Under the pieces are notes generated by a model, which saw only the letters and a list, made by a program, of their open reading frames with translations, was not told where the DNA came from and did not search any database. A stretch of 64,000 nt of DNA, taken from contig JAOWCC010000804.1 in NCBI GenBank assembly GCA_030867875.1, positions 1-64,000 of the forward strand. Reading direction: 5' to 3'. The position numbers and the translations under genes are program-made. This DNA comes from Actinernus sp. WN-2022 (Eukaryota; Cnidaria; Anthozoa; Actiniaria; Actinernidae). This document shows, in pieces, positions 1 through 10,217 of the stretch (the first letter of the stretch is position 1; every line of letters begins with the position of its first letter).

Positions 1-60
1 CCCTGTGACAGTAGAGCGCACAAGGGCGTTGTTGTTTATATAGTATAATGTTTATATTGG

Positions 61-397
61 CAGGAGCCCATAACTAGGAGCGTCCATATCTCATATACAG
101 GTGTCACAGTGTTTTTACAAGTTGGGCTATTTTTAGATTATTTTCCCCGCAATTAATAATTGCACCGTGGCGGAACAAAAGATGCCTCATTGGCTACTTT
201 TGTTATACCAAACAACATGGCTGATTCGCTTTTGTGAGTTTATTCCCTTAGGAATAATTGCAACTCAACAATAGCGGAAAAGCGTTCTAAAAATATCCTA
301 ACTTGTAAAAATGCTGTGACATATAGTATGCGGGATGGCCGCTCCTAGTTATCAGGGCCTAGTATGTGGAATGGACGCTCCTAGTTATGAGCTCCTG
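61..397. mobile_element. MITE, CAGGAGCC-family, intact with 7-bp target duplication
   Basis: The element starts CAGGAGCCCAT and ends with an imperfect inverse ending GAGCTCCTG. The inverted homology continues inward: GTCACAGTGTTTTTACAAGTT near 110 is answered by its reverse complement near 300-320. It is flanked by ATATTGG at 54-60 and again at 398-404, a perfect 7-bp target-site duplication. It carries no coding sequence. Related copies lie at 17301-18193 and, as a relic, at 28036-28057. The superfamily is uncertain, because 7-bp duplications are not typical of the common superfamilies. Confidence 0.8.
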
Positions 398-404
398 ATA
401 TTGG

Positions 405-520
405 CTATTATGTAATATAATTGTAGTTATAGATATGTTATTGTAAATGGCTTAGTGTATATTTGTATGACCCTGACATACTGCAATAAGGAGTGAATAC
501 ACTATTATTATTACAACTTT
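405..520 (+). repeat. Possible retroposon 3' tail
   Basis: This AT-rich stretch ends in an ATTATTATTA microsatellite after GGAGTGAATACACT. That arrangement resembles the 3' ends of the non-LTR elements elsewhere in this window. No coding frame is preserved, so the assignment is weak. Confidence 0.3.
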
Positions 521-585
521 CACCCTCGTACAGACTGATTATTGAAATATCAGTATATGTATCAGTGATACTAACTAGCCTGGTT

Positions 586-740
586 AGTATAGAGGGTTTG
601 CACCATCACGTGACGGAAGCCATGTTGGATGGCAGGAACAAGTATAATTTCTCCTTTGAGATTTATTAATAATTTCTCAAATGATTGTTCCTGCCATCCA
701 ACATGGCTTCCATCACGTGATGGTACATACCTCTATTCTA
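586..740. mobile_element. Hairpin-forming inverted repeat (MITE-like)
   Basis: A 40-base arm at 601-640 is answered almost perfectly (39/40) by its reverse complement at about 686-725. Weaker outer pairing extends to the TATAGAGG/CCTCTATT motifs on each side. The 45-base loop is AT-rich. There is no ORF. It lies just downstream of the receptor gene's last exon, which is on the minus strand. Confidence 0.75.
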
Positions 741-1232
741 TAACTTATACTGTATGGGGCTTTGACAGAGGTACCCATGTCACATGAATACTGCATTTGG
801 ATTGGTTAGCACCCTCATGAAGTATTAATTATTTTTTTACGCAATACAGACTTTCTCCTTATTTTACCAACTGAAGGCACTTCCATAGTATACATACACG
901 CACGGCCGCGTGCTCGAACATCTCAAGTTACAGAGTGTTGGTCTTGTAGAAGGCCTTGGAATGTCATGGACGCAATAAGCATTGGTCTCGGAATATGTTC
1001 ATCATTCCTGTGTCAGTTTACAACAGCTCACTTTACTCAATTCTACCAAGACGTTCCTTGGAAAGACGTTATGTCAATTGCCTCTGAGTAAATTACGACT
1101 GACTCAGGTACGTTAGCTTTTAAGTGTCATGCTGGAGAACTATTAATCCTCAGACCTGACTGATAACTGACCGGGGAATGACATCCATTCTCTCTTCTCT
1201 TAGCCCCTTAATAGCTTTTACGTACATGTAAA
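741..1232. other. Non-coding downstream flank of the receptor gene
   Basis: I see no gene here. It would contain the 3' untranslated region of the minus-strand receptor gene. I find no clear AATAAA on the minus strand between 860 and 1232. Confidence 0.4.
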
Positions 1233-1568
1233 TCAAGTGGGCGTCCCTTGGGAGAAAATAATGACAGTAGAGAAAAACAGAATTACGAGAAAAACAAAAA
1301 AGCAACCCTGGTCCACAATAGACGCGGCAATAATCCATTCTTGTTTCTGTTCGGCGACGATCTCCTTTTGACTCTTATTCTGGACAATTGTATTAACACT
1401 GTTGACAAGAACTGTCTGAGACTCCAACAGATGAGCCATGGGCTCTTCGAGTTCATTCCTACTGTGACAATGATGGTGCCCATGGCAACTCAACCAGTCG
1501 TCCTCGTCCTCTTTACTGCGCATGCCTCGATTCCCTTCTACAGACGTTGTTGTGTGGGTTGGCACTCA
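1233..1568 (-). CDS. Nicotinic acetylcholine receptor alpha-type subunit, last exon (TM4)
   Basis: Terminal coding exon of the receptor gene that runs on the minus strand from 26.5 kb. The frame ends at a TGA at 1233-1235. It encodes an amphipathic pre-TM4 stretch (EIVAEQKQEW), then a hydrophobic TM4 helix (IIAASIVDQGCFFVFLVILF), and a short extracellular tail (SQGTPT). This matches the family layout, in which a tryptophan-capped amphipathic helix leads into TM4 and very few residues follow. Before it lies a His/Glu/Asp-rich piece consistent with the variable cytoplasmic loop. An in-frame stop just above 1565 means the exon must begin between it and about 1430. Candidate acceptors are the CTGTAG near 1540 and the TCACAG near 1465, and I cannot choose between them. 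The TM4 assignment is fairly sure; the 5' edge is not. Confidence 0.75.
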
Positions 1569-1908
1569 AGACGGATGTTGTCGACGCTCTTTTGACGTCA
1601 CCGTTACAGAAGTTTACGTGTGGCTTTGATTCGTGTCATCCGATTGATTTTCGGTTACAGCTGGTAAAAAGGTGATGGACTCCTTTTCTAGGTTATCGTG
1701 CCTGTGGTTGAAATAAACATCACGAGCTGTCGCTGTCGAGTTAAGAGATAAAAGGGAAAGTTTTAGTAGCGCACTCTTATATTCAGTAAAAAAAAAAATT
1801 CCTTTTAAATTCTTTCCTTAAAAAAATCCATAGAAATACAACCATTACGCGTAGAAACGAGGAATTAAAAAGGGCAACCATATGGGTCATTTATACGACA
1901 GGAAGTTA

Positions 1909-2322
1909 GCATTTACGGAAGTGACGTCACTTCGTCCCACCAGCGTATCGCGGCTACTTGTCTTTGTATGATTTTCACACGCTCGGAATTAAAGTGGATA
2001 TATTTTCATCGAGATTGCAGAGGAATTCTTTCAGAAACCGGAATTATGATGAAGACGACATTATGAGAAAGTTCAGAAGACTGGGAGGAGGAAGAAAAGC
2101 ATTGGGAAGGCGAGAAATTATCAGACGAACAACAAGGTCTCGTAACTGCCATTTAATAACAGCAAAACAACATAGCTTAAAAAGACTCGAGTGACTTCTG
2201 AATAAGTATAAGAACTACAATGTATATGAGGTACAGTTAAGGCGTTTATCATCCTAAAAACACCTAATAAGTGAGAGAGTGAGAACGCTGGTGGGACGAA
2301 GTGACGTCACTTCCGTAAATGC
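1909..2322. mobile_element. MITE with perfect 37-bp terminal inverted repeats
   Basis: The 37 bases at 1909-1945 (starting GCATTTACGGAAGTGACG) are repeated as an exact reverse complement at 2286-2322. The 340-base interior contains a 78-codon open frame at 1958-2194. That frame is rich in Arg and Lys and resembles no transposase, so I treat it as incidental. A related GTGACGTCACTTCC motif occurs near 8636. Perfect arms suggest a fairly recent insertion. Confidence 0.75.
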
Positions 2323-2621
2323 AAACAAAGATGGCGGCGCCCATGTCTTCGTGGGGCCAACTTTGAGGTGCTCGTTCTAATACTAAAAACCTTTGATCAA
2401 ATTTTAATACATTTTCTGAACAAAGAACATGTTGAAGATTCTTTTGAGCCCCAATGTGTTTTTCACTCGGGTATCCCTTTAAGTGTATTAAAACAATATT
2501 TCAAGTGTAGTTTTCCCATAGTGCGTTAATTTTCCGGAACTTTGACTTGACGGCTCAGAAATGCGGAGTCAGCGGAGTTTATGAGAAGGTATGTTTACTT
2601 TCAGAATGACAGAAAAAAGAA

Positions 2622-2875
2622 AGCTGTTCCTACAATATTTCTCATAGACCGCCAGTTAAAAAGAGATGGACATCTTCAGAAGAACATCTAAAAGAGAAAG
2701 AAAAGAAAGATCATGGTATTTATTTATTGTCTCCTTTTGTTTGCTATAAGTCCCGAATACATGTATAATTACGATACAGTTTTCTTTTCTTTCTCCTTTA
2801 GACGTTCTTCTGAAGATGTCAGTCTCTTTTTAATCAGCGGTCTATGAGAATAATAATGTTTAGGAACAGCTTCGG
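2622..2875. repeat. Inner inverted repeat
   Basis: The stretch around AGCTGTTCCTACAATATTTC and ATCTTCAGAAGAACATCTAA (2620-2700) returns as an imperfect reverse complement at about 2790-2870. It forms a hairpin inside the longer inverted repeat. There is no coding content. Confidence 0.55.
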
Positions 2876-3242
2876 GTTTTAGTCTTGCCTTCTGTTTGAG
2901 CTTGCATATCACGCTCGATCGAAGGAGTTTGGTTCGAAATCAGCTCGGAACACAGGCCCGGAATTCTTATAGAAATCCTTGGATCTTCGCTAGAAATACT
3001 TCTATCTGATGTTTCTCACTTGAAAGTCGATAATAACTGATATTTTTTAATCTCTTCAGTCATTAGAGCAGCCGAAAGCCATGCGATAAACCAAATTTCT
3101 TTCTTCTGTCACTCTGAAAGTAAATTTGCTCCCCGTATGTGACGTCATACCTTCTCATAAACTCCGCTGACACCGCATTTCTGATCCGCCAGTCACTACC
3201 TTCCTGATTTCTGATCCGCCAGTCACATTTCTGATCCGCCAG

Positions 3243-3417
3243 TCTGGGGGCTAACTCGAAAACCTCACGGTTCACTTAGCTCCCAGGCTCAAACTTCTCA
3301 AACTCAAAATATTGCCTAACAATTTTATCTACCTTTATATGTTTGTCCACTTCTGTATATTTTTAGTATTTCCCATTTGAGTAAATAAAGATTGTATTGT
3401 ATTGTATTGTATTGTAA
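3243..3417 (+). repeat. Retroposon 3' tail ending in (ATTGT)n
   Basis: The segment runs from CTAACTCGAAAACCTCAC to an AATAAAG followed by about five ATTGT units. Its first 50 bases closely match 30782-30835, which also ends in an AATAAAG tail. This suggests two copies of the same non-LTR 3' end. It is the 3' untranslated part only. Confidence 0.6.
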
Positions 3418-3889
3418 AGCTGACGATTCCGCGTTTTAAACTCATTTTTCCCGGAAATTTTACGCGCTATGGGAAAACTACCCTTGAACTATTGTTTTAA
3501 CATACTTAAGGATGTTATTCGAAAAGGGTTGATTTTAGGGTTCAGTTCCCCTTTAATGAAGTCCTCGTATAAATAGCACATGTTTGTAAACTTTGCGGCC
3601 TAGGTAACCCGCGACTACCTTCCTTGAGTTCGTGTAAATGGCCCAATAGTATTTGAGGCTATCTTCCAAATTTGAAAGAGTCAGAGTTCTGGTTATTGAA
3701 ATTACATAAACTTCCCAACTTCTAATATTCATTCCCAATACTTCCCGTAAGCTGGCTAACGGTTTGTAGTCATTTCATTAAATATTAATCAATCGGGGTT
3801 TTTTTTCTTTACGCGTCAAATACTTCTGTAAACGCTTTCATGATAAAATGTAATTTCATTGACCAAAGTATGCCCAAGACGACTGGATC

Positions 3890-4141
3890 CTAAACACTTT
3901 TCAGACAAACTGTAGATCGAAAACGAACGGTACCAGCTTGAATGCTAGCCTTCCTGTTAACTCGTAAGAACACTGAACTTCTTCTCCTGAAAGTGTTTAT
4001 CCTTTTCTGTACATTGAACCGTAGCAATCTGGCGAGCCAGTTGAGGACAATCACACGAACCCATGGAGGCATGTCAGACACCGCCGGGTTGTGGAAATAG
4101 AACTTGAGAACCACACACGTTGCCACCAGGGCAATACCAAC
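3890..4141 (-). CDS. Nicotinic receptor exon: TM3 and start of the cytoplasmic loop
   Basis: A TTCATTCACCAG acceptor opens the exon at 4141 in phase 0, which matches the preceding exon's end. The translation starts VGIALVATCVVLKFYF (rest of TM3), then HNPAVSDMPPWVRVIVLNWL. The MPPWVR motif is the signature that follows TM3 in nicotinic receptor subunits. A basic stretch follows (LLRFNVQKR, FRRRSS), consistent with the intracellular loop. The frame stays open to a TAG at 3890-3892. TM4 lies in another exon at 1233, so the real donor must be before that stop; a GCTG/GTACCG site near 3930 is one candidate. The 5' edge is secure and the 3' edge is not. Confidence 0.8.
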   Translation of the reverse strand, partial: VGIALVATCVVLKFYFHNPAVSDMPPWVRVIVLNWLARLLRFNVQKRINTFRRRSSVFLRVNRKASIQAGTVRFRSTVCLKSV

Positions 4142-4227
4142 CTGGTGAATGAAAAACATCGCTTATTAGTTTTCCTATCTGTCTTAGACTCTGGTCTCCC
4201 TCTCACCGAGGGGTGAGGTGGGGAGTT

Positions 4228-4250
4228 GGGGGGGGGGGGGGGGGGGGGGG
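4228..4250. repeat. Poly-G run (about 23 nt)
   Basis: An uninterrupted G tract sits in the intron after the TM2/TM3 exon, preceded by G-rich sequence. Its length in an assembly is unreliable. It has potential to form a G-quadruplex. Confidence 0.9.
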
Positions 4251-5259
4251 CGTTAAAACGTAGACCCGGTACCGCCGCACATAATTATATTTATATGGAT
4301 TCTTCATTTTCTTTGAGACCGGAAGTGGACGGAAGGTCCGTAAGGGAAGTTATGGACCGCAAATTGACCTATTAAAGCTCGCGAAATTACTTAGCTCTAT
4401 ATATAATAAATATAATTACTAGTGTAGTTGTGTTAGTATTATTTGTTATTTCATCATTATTATCATTTATTATTATTATTTATTTATTTATTTATTTATT
4501 ACTCTGATAACGTATTCAGTATCATTATCATATTCTATATATATAAAAGTGTATCTATATAATAAGACATTTTAAACTGCATGGCTAATACTACATCTAA
4601 GCCATATAGTGTTGATTTAATCGAGGTCAATATTTCGACTAGGAAACCTAGTCTTCTACAGGACCAAGCTGTTGTTATGAGGATGTAAAAATAACGGTTC
4701 CTAACGCATTAAATATGAAAGATAGCTTTGATACGTCACGAAATACGATACGAAGTATAAATAGTTGTTGCTATAGGCTAATATCATTATACATGATATA
4801 AATAGATAAATTAAAATTGGTACGAAATGAAATACGATATATCTATTTAGCATAGCCCAGCCGCCGTCTATTGGCGAACTCGCCATTTGATTGGTTATAC
4901 AGGGGCCGTCTATCGATCGATAGTCAACCGTACGCGTGCGTTGCAGACAACGATCACTTAGAAAAATGCGAGTTTCTTCAGTTTCCCGCCAAGTTGATAG
5001 AACGGTGGTTTGGTTAAGCTAAAATAATCAGTCTTCTCGCTCTTGGTTTCTATTGACTTTGACTCGTTGACTCGGGGCTGTTCACCTCACCATCTACCGA
5101 CAGAAACCTCGAGCTCAGTCTAATTGATACAAATTCACTGTTCGCTGCATCTATTGAGTCCATGTGGTTCAACAGTTTTTCCTCTTTCAGTAAGAAAGTA
5201 TATATATATTATATTATATATTATTATTATTTATCAGAAACAATTTTATAATTACGTAC
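4251..5259. other. Receptor intron, AT-rich, no recognisable element
   Basis: It contains simple TTA/TTTA repeats (4460-4500) and AT-rich DNA. I see no exon or mobile-element coding sequence. Confidence 0.5.
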
Positions 5260-5432
5260 CTCCATGATAGTGCATGTATAGTAGATACTAATAAGGGGTA
5301 CAACCTCTGACGTAGAAGGCATTATCTCCGCCACCAGCAGCATAAATACAGTAAGAGCTAGTAGATTGGTTATTACCAACGTGATTCGTTCTCCAGAACC
5401 AGGGGGAAGATAGAAGGATAACAACGTCATAG
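5260..5432 (-). CDS. Nicotinic receptor exon: end of TM1, TM2 and start of TM3
   Basis: 173-nt exon, acceptor TTTTGTTTAG ending at 5433 and donor GAG/GTACGT at 5259. It enters in phase 1 and leaves in phase 0, matching its neighbours. It encodes the end of TM1 ([14 protein letters not shown]), then [20 protein letters not shown] (TM2) and [15 protein letters not shown] leading into TM3. The Glu in GER at the cytoplasmic mouth of TM2 (position -1') and the absence of the Pro insertion seen in anion channels indicate a cation-selective pore. The first bases of the exon lie inside a 56-bp tandem repeat that also duplicates the acceptor upstream (see 5409-5693). Confidence 0.93.
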
Positions 5433-5693
5433 CTAAACAAAATACCACAAACAACATTGATGAAGATAGAAGGATGACAACGTCAAAGCTAAACAAAATA
5501 CCACAAACAACATTGATGAAGATGGAAGGATGACAACGTCAAAGCTAAACAAAATACCACAAACAACATTGATTAAGATAGAAGGATAACAGCGTCAAAG
5601 CAAAACAAAATACCACAAAGAAACATTGATTAAGATTGATAGAAGGATAACAGCGTCAAAGCAAATCAAAATACCGCAAACAACATCGATTAA
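5409..5693. repeat. Five 56-61-bp tandem copies of an intron/exon boundary
   Basis: The unit runs from GATAGAAGGAT to CAACATTGATGAA and recurs at about 5409, 5465, 5521, 5577 and 5638. Read on the minus strand, each unit contains the 3' splice region of the TM2 exon plus the first two dozen or so exon bases. Copies 1-3 keep the TTTTGTTTAG acceptor. Copies 4 and 5 have lost the AG (GCAAAAC and GCAAATC on the plus strand). The gene-proximal copy provides the exon's own acceptor. Confidence 0.9.
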
Positions 5694-5900
5694 GCCAGTT
5701 GGACGTGGCTCTGGATGCTGTCAGATGAGATTCAGTGATAAGTTCTTTAAAGGGAACCTCTGCTGAAAAACAATGTTTGCTCTCAAATGTTTGCTAAGCA
5801 TAGTACCTAAATCTAATACTGTGTTTGTCTCCTGTAATTGTACACTAGATGTCATCTATGGCCAGTTTTCCTGTCCTTAAACTTATTTGAATTTTCTAGA

Positions 5901-5980
5901 TGCCGTCATCTTGGATCTTATGACGTCACACGGTCAATAGAGGCAACAGTGTGACGTCATAAGATCCAAGATGGCGATCT
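5901..5980. repeat. Inverted repeat with CCATCTTGGATCTTATGACGTC core
   Basis: The arms at about 5902-5931 and 5949-5976 are near-perfect reverse complements around a 17-base loop. It lies in the intron between the TM2 and loop-C exons and has no coding content. Confidence 0.75.
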
Positions 5981-6130
5981 GTTTTGCATGTGATCTATGA
6001 TAACTAGTGAAAGGAAAAGGAACAATGACATGTTGTTTTTAGGTTCAATTATATTACATACACAGCCATGTTCAATTATTGGCTTTCAATCTAGAGTGCT
6101 AGCGGTTCTTATAGGTGTTTTTATTGCTAA

Positions 6131-6271
6131 TTTGTTTTCGGATTGGGCTACATGTGGCGCGCGGTCAAAATGGGGCGAGGAGAAAAGGGAAGAAGGGGAA
6201 GGGGAGAAAAGGAAATTATATCCTCGCCCCATTTTGATCGCGCGCCACAGGTAGCCCAATCCGAAAACAAA
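6131..6271. mobile_element. Hairpin MITE with about 50-bp arms and purine-rich loop
   Basis: TTTGTTTTCGGATTGGGCTA at 6131 is answered by TAGCCCAATCCGAAAACAAA at 6252-6271, with pairing for about 50 bases through GGCGCGCGGTCAAAATGGGG. The loop is almost pure A/G. It sits about 200 bp inside the intron before the loop-B/loop-C exon. Confidence 0.8.
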
Positions 6272-6456
6272 GTAGAAAAATACACCCAAAAGAGCTGCTT
6301 AGCAGGCTTCTTTCAGTAAAATCCCCTCTGATTCAAATATCAAAGCCAACGAGAACCAAGATGGCGGCGATGACGTCGGGCGTGAAAGCGAAGAATAGCG
6401 AAAGAGGTTTATCAGAACACACTTTTTGGAGAATATTAATCGTTTTATAGCAATAC

Positions 6457-6712
6457 CTGAAATAACTAGACAAGGTATGATGATGTTGATGTAGTAGTAC
6501 ATGGATTTTCGTCGTATATTTAGTGTAAACGTGACGTCGGGGTATGGTTCGTTACAGCAGATGTAGTAAATCTCATTCCTTTTCGCGGGAAAACTAACAA
6601 GGTCCCATTCCCCATTCTTGACGAACTTTTTGGTGTCAGCAGTGGGACCTTCCTGGATGATATTGAGCTTGAAGCCATCGTATGTCCACGAACCAAACTT
6701 AAGATCGCAAGC
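6457..6712 (-). CDS. Nicotinic receptor exon: Cys-loop end, loops B and C, TM1
   Basis: 256-nt exon, acceptor TACTCAG at 6713 and donor TCAG/GTATTG at 6456. It enters in phase 0 and leaves in phase 1. It begins ACDLKFGSWTYDG: the Cys closes the 13-residue Cys-loop opened in the previous exon, and SWTYDG is agonist-binding loop B with its tryptophan. Further on comes YYICCNEPYPDVTF, which is loop C with the adjacent cysteine pair that defines alpha-type subunits. The exon ends in TM1 (MYYYINIIIPCLVIS). All key aromatic and cysteine positions I can see are intact, so a functional alpha subunit is likely. Confidence 0.95.
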
Positions 6713-7857
6713 CTGAGTAGACAATAGAATAGAAGAAAGCTGAAATCAGTTGGGTGCATGCAGTTTAGCAAGATTCAAAATCGTTCTGCTCAGATTAAAG
6801 TTAATGTATTATAACTTTTGTGTACATATCAAACAACGAGTGTCGATTTAGAGGTCTGGGACCTAGAAACCGCCATTTTGAATTTCCTTGCAGCTCTTCC
6901 AAATATGGAATATGGAATTTTCCTAATATGGAAGAGGCCGCGGGAAGTTCAAAACGACACTTTTGCTTGCTATTTTATTGATATGATACATGTAATTCTG
7001 CTCCCTCAAAGACGACTCAACTGTCTAAGGAGTCGCGCCTGCTGACATTAAAATAAGAAAGAACGTGTGTCCCCCCAAAACCATACTGAAGTCTCTTATT
7101 TTGAAACACTGGTATGTTCAACTAAAAGTCGATTAAAGTATGCTAAACGCCGTGGGGAGCGAGTAGCAGCTGACGTTTCGAGCTCTAGCCCTTCGTCAGA
7201 GCGTCTGACGAAACGTCAGCTGCTGCTCGCAACCCACGGCGTTTAGCATACCTTAATCGACTTTCAGTTCACATTTCACCCGGTTTACTTTGTTATTCAT
7301 AGGGCTTTATATCCGATATAGACCAGTTGAACAATAGAGGAATTCAAAGACCGGGGAGGGATTTGATATTCAGCAGGGAAAAGCGTAGTCGATAAATATA
7401 ATTGAACTACATATTATATATGCGCGGGCTTTATATGGATAAAACCTAGGGCTGTATATGACTTGTATATGATAATTAGGCATATCAGCCAATCAAATGA
7501 CGCGAACAGGACCAGATCCTGGCCGCAAACGTCATCAGTATGGAATGTTTGGCCTCGAATCGCAGACGTCTCTCTCAGGGGACGTGTTTTGATTGTGGCT
7601 TCCGATGCGAGACGGCTGACTTCGCAGGCTACCGACACAGATCAATACTAGTCACCCATCGTATCTTATTTTGAAAGCTTCTATTGACCCAAACATCCTG
7701 AAACTTGGTAAACGTTCTAATGTCGATGTGCCCTTCCTTGTGACGTGGTTCATTTCTTAATTAGATTAACTTTACAACACTCGGTCTATTGTTTTAATTC
7801 CGGAAAGGCCAATAGAATTCTGCGCGATGTTTTCGGTCCAAGCACGCATGCGCGTAC
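6713..7857. other. Receptor intron with one dispersed inverted repeat
   Basis: Apart from the repeat at 7120-7275 I see no gene. A 62-codon frame at 7463-7651 and its antisense counterpart overlap each other and have no recognisable content. Confidence 0.5.
7120..7275. mobile_element. Inverted repeat of a dispersed family (GACGAAACGTCAGCTGCTG)
   Basis: AAAGTCGATTAAAGTATGC at 7125 is matched by GCATACCTTAATCGACTTTC at 7246, and the pairing runs through GCAGCTGACGTTTCGAGC. The right half closely matches 61390-61470, which carries GCTCGAAACGTCAGCTGCTA and GGTTAGCATACCTCAATCG. That identifies a dispersed element rather than a local hairpin. Confidence 0.75.
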
Positions 7858-8002
7858 CTGTTGGTCGAACGGGAAGTACTTGACGTCTATCTTGCAGGAG
7901 CTTGACAGGATAACTGGTGCTAACCATTTTGACCAGCCATTAGAGGTTAACACAATCTTGGTACGAAACCGATCCATTGCACCATCTTCGCGCTCGTCGG
8001 CA
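7858..8002 (-). CDS. Nicotinic receptor exon: loop A side of the binding domain and Cys-loop
   Basis: 145-nt exon, acceptor CATTACAG at 8003 and donor CAACAG/GTACGC at 7857. With the phase-2 end of the preceding exon it reads in frame and closes in phase 0. The protein reads NADERED, then WLAPVILSSSCKIDVKYFPF and DQQ. The Cys starts the canonical Cys-loop, and FPFDQQ is its invariant centre (FPFD). The segment before it corresponds to the YNSADE region that follows loop A. Confidence 0.94.
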
Positions 8003-9104
8003 CTGTAATGACCATTAGCACATTGTTAGAGAAGCAGCTTGAACATGTAAAACTCTGTCATGAATACTAAATAGAGTTAATAGCGCTTCACAAGAGAGGT
8101 CTTGAGATATACGGATTGTGGCGCCGCATTATACTGCCATGCGACAGAGCTGGATATTAACTAGGGCTGACTCGTAAATCGGCGGGAATTTTGCCTTAAA
8201 CACTATTTTGTGCCGGTCAATTTCTCGTGTTTATAGTAAATTTTATCCCAGTGTTCAAAACTTTTAAGTTTAAAAACTATACTGGTCGAAATATATATTT
8301 TTGGATTAGTTTTTGAAGAAACTGGTCGTCTGAGTATTTGAAGTCAGCCACTGTGACACTATGAAATTACACTATGAATTTTGCGGAGAGTTTACCGTCA
8401 AAATCACGTCCGCCATTGCTGAAGTGCGTTCCAAAGAACTCGCGATTTTCAACCAGCGGTTTGTTGTCGTGATGTCATTCAGTCTCAAACGCATATATCG
8501 CATGTATTTCTATTCAAAACTTCGTTATTTATTTTTCTTTATGGACAAATAGAAAAAAACATTGTACTTTACTAAAATAAGTTCGCGCGAAGGTTTGTGT
8601 GAAAAGTACCTCCGCATGTTGTTGAGTTGAGTAAAATGACGTCACTTCCGCTGAAAATTAGCTCTGTCGCAGGAACGGTTCGGGTAATGGCGGACATAAA
8701 AACTCAAGATTCGGACCCCCAAAAAATAAAACTTACCGTTGTCATATAACAAAATCGGTTTGTACAGGAAAATATATAGTAACTTTGCTTTACGAGTAAC
8801 GCAAAATATCATTATATTAAAATGTTTACGTTTGTCAAAAAAATGTTGTTCTTCGCAGAAAACATGAAGGTACTCGTACAATTTTAATATTTCCGCCATT
8901 TGTATATACGCTGCCGTCGTCCTTCCTATAAATGACAATGCAGTTAGTTTACAATCATGAGTGGTTGTTAGTACCTACAAAAAGAATATCTGTCACAAAT
9001 ATGCTTACTTGATAGGACGTTTTAATGATAGTATTCTTAAAATGCATTGAGTAAACAAGAGTCTTTACCACAGATCTGAACAAAAAGCAGTACAACCTAC
9101 TTAC
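8003..9104. other. Receptor intron, no clear element
   Basis: AT-rich DNA. A short inverted match (GCGACAGAGCT at 8141 against its complement at 8660) and GTGACGTCACTTCC at 8636 hint at an old MITE, but the arms are too short to be sure. No exon is seen. Confidence 0.4.
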
Positions 9105-9214
9105 TTGTTGTAGAGGTAGATATCAGGAGTCCACACCCTGTTGGCGTTCATATTAACTTGGCTGATTCCCCCATAATAAGAGGCGTTCCACACTAAAAAT
9201 GGGTTGTACCATGA
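9105..9214 (-). CDS. Nicotinic receptor exon: 110-nt ligand-binding exon with loop A
   Basis: Acceptor TTTTCACAG at 9215 and donor CAACAA/GTAAGT at 9104 delimit exactly 110 nt, the size long conserved for this exon in nicotinic receptor genes. It encodes SWYNPFLVWNASYYGG and then NRVWTPDIYLYN, the loop A signature (W-x-PD-x-x-LYN). It leaves in phase 2, which fits the next exon. The exon expected before it (45 nt, with the loop D tryptophan) was not located. Confidence 0.94.
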
Positions 9215-10175
9215 CTGTGAAAAGATAATATTAATTATACTTGTAATAAATAATAAACGGCTCTCGAGCTCTGAACATGTCTGAATTACATATTTAATGT
9301 TGGGACAAACCACGGCATGTCAATCGCCTTACCGTAACCGTGCTGTACCGTAATTTGATTGGATCAGCAGGACAAAAACAACAACGAACCATTCGAATGT
9401 CACGGCATGCCGTACAGTAACCGTGCTGTAGTCATTCAGGTCGTAGTTTGTCCCACTCATACGAAATCTGTTCTAAGTATAAGCTAGCGGGTAACCCGGA
9501 ATCCAAAATCGAGCTGTTTTTGTTGTTGGCCGGACTCTGAGATCCGGAATCCAAATCTAAGTATCCTGAATTTCCATTCTGATTGTAATATGGGGCTCAT
9601 AGGCCATATTGATAAATGCGTATTTTCTGCTACATAGTTTATCCATACGTACAGAAAACCTATCATTACCACGCGAAAGAGCATGTTAAAATTAGTGATC
9701 TTGCAAATGTGAACGTTGAGGAACGCAGCTTTACTGAAACAGTGACGTTACAGCCATTTGAAATTTTAAAAAAACCAAGGACTTTACAGCCTCGCTTTCA
9801 TGTTTTTTTCTCGTTTGAAATACTATAACTCAACAGCAATTCTGCACATTGCTCTAAAACTGAACACGATTACTAGTTCAGTTTTAATGTGATCTTTCAT
9901 GTGGTAGCATTAATTTGAGTTCCTTCAACAAAATCTTCTTCCAAATTATGCAAACAATTAAGAACTCTTTTATAAATCGCTTAATTTTTAAATATAACTT
10001 AGCTTTATAGTTTTTTATATTGTATATTCTCATCTCGTATAATATCTATGAATGTAACATAATATATGTATTTTTATCTTTTGACACAATAAACAAAGAT
10101 ACGGCCATCATGAATTCGGTTAATGCAGTACGGCATACGTAATCTGCTCTAATTAAGTACGGTACGTAATAGGTA

Positions 10176-10179
10176 CTTG

Positions 10180-10217
<38 letters not shown>

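Larger units (their letters stand above)
2476..3512. mobile_element. Long imperfect inverted repeat element
   Basis: The left arm (about 2476-2595) carries TTAAAACAATATTTCAAG, TAGTTTTCCCATAG and GCGGAGTTTATGAGAAGG. The right arm (about 3146-3512) carries all three in reverse complement and in the opposite order. The arms are diverged and the right one is interrupted by the tail at 3243-3417. The outer part of the right flank (TTTAGGGTTCAGTTCCCC near 3536) recurs in reverse complement near 10757, so it belongs to a dispersed family. Confidence 0.6.
1569..3889. other. Last intron of the receptor gene, filled with inverted repeats
   Basis: This stretch lies between the loop exon and the TM4 exon. 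It holds the inverted-repeat elements listed separately (1909-2322, 2476-3512) and a retroposon tail. A further small loop exon could hide here, but I found no convincing one. Confidence 0.6.

Noticed and set aside
1248..1595. 115-codon plus-strand frame
   Set aside because: Antisense shadow of the receptor TM4 exon.
5997..6289. Frames on both strands near 6.1 kb
   Set aside because: They come from a hairpin MITE with a purine loop.
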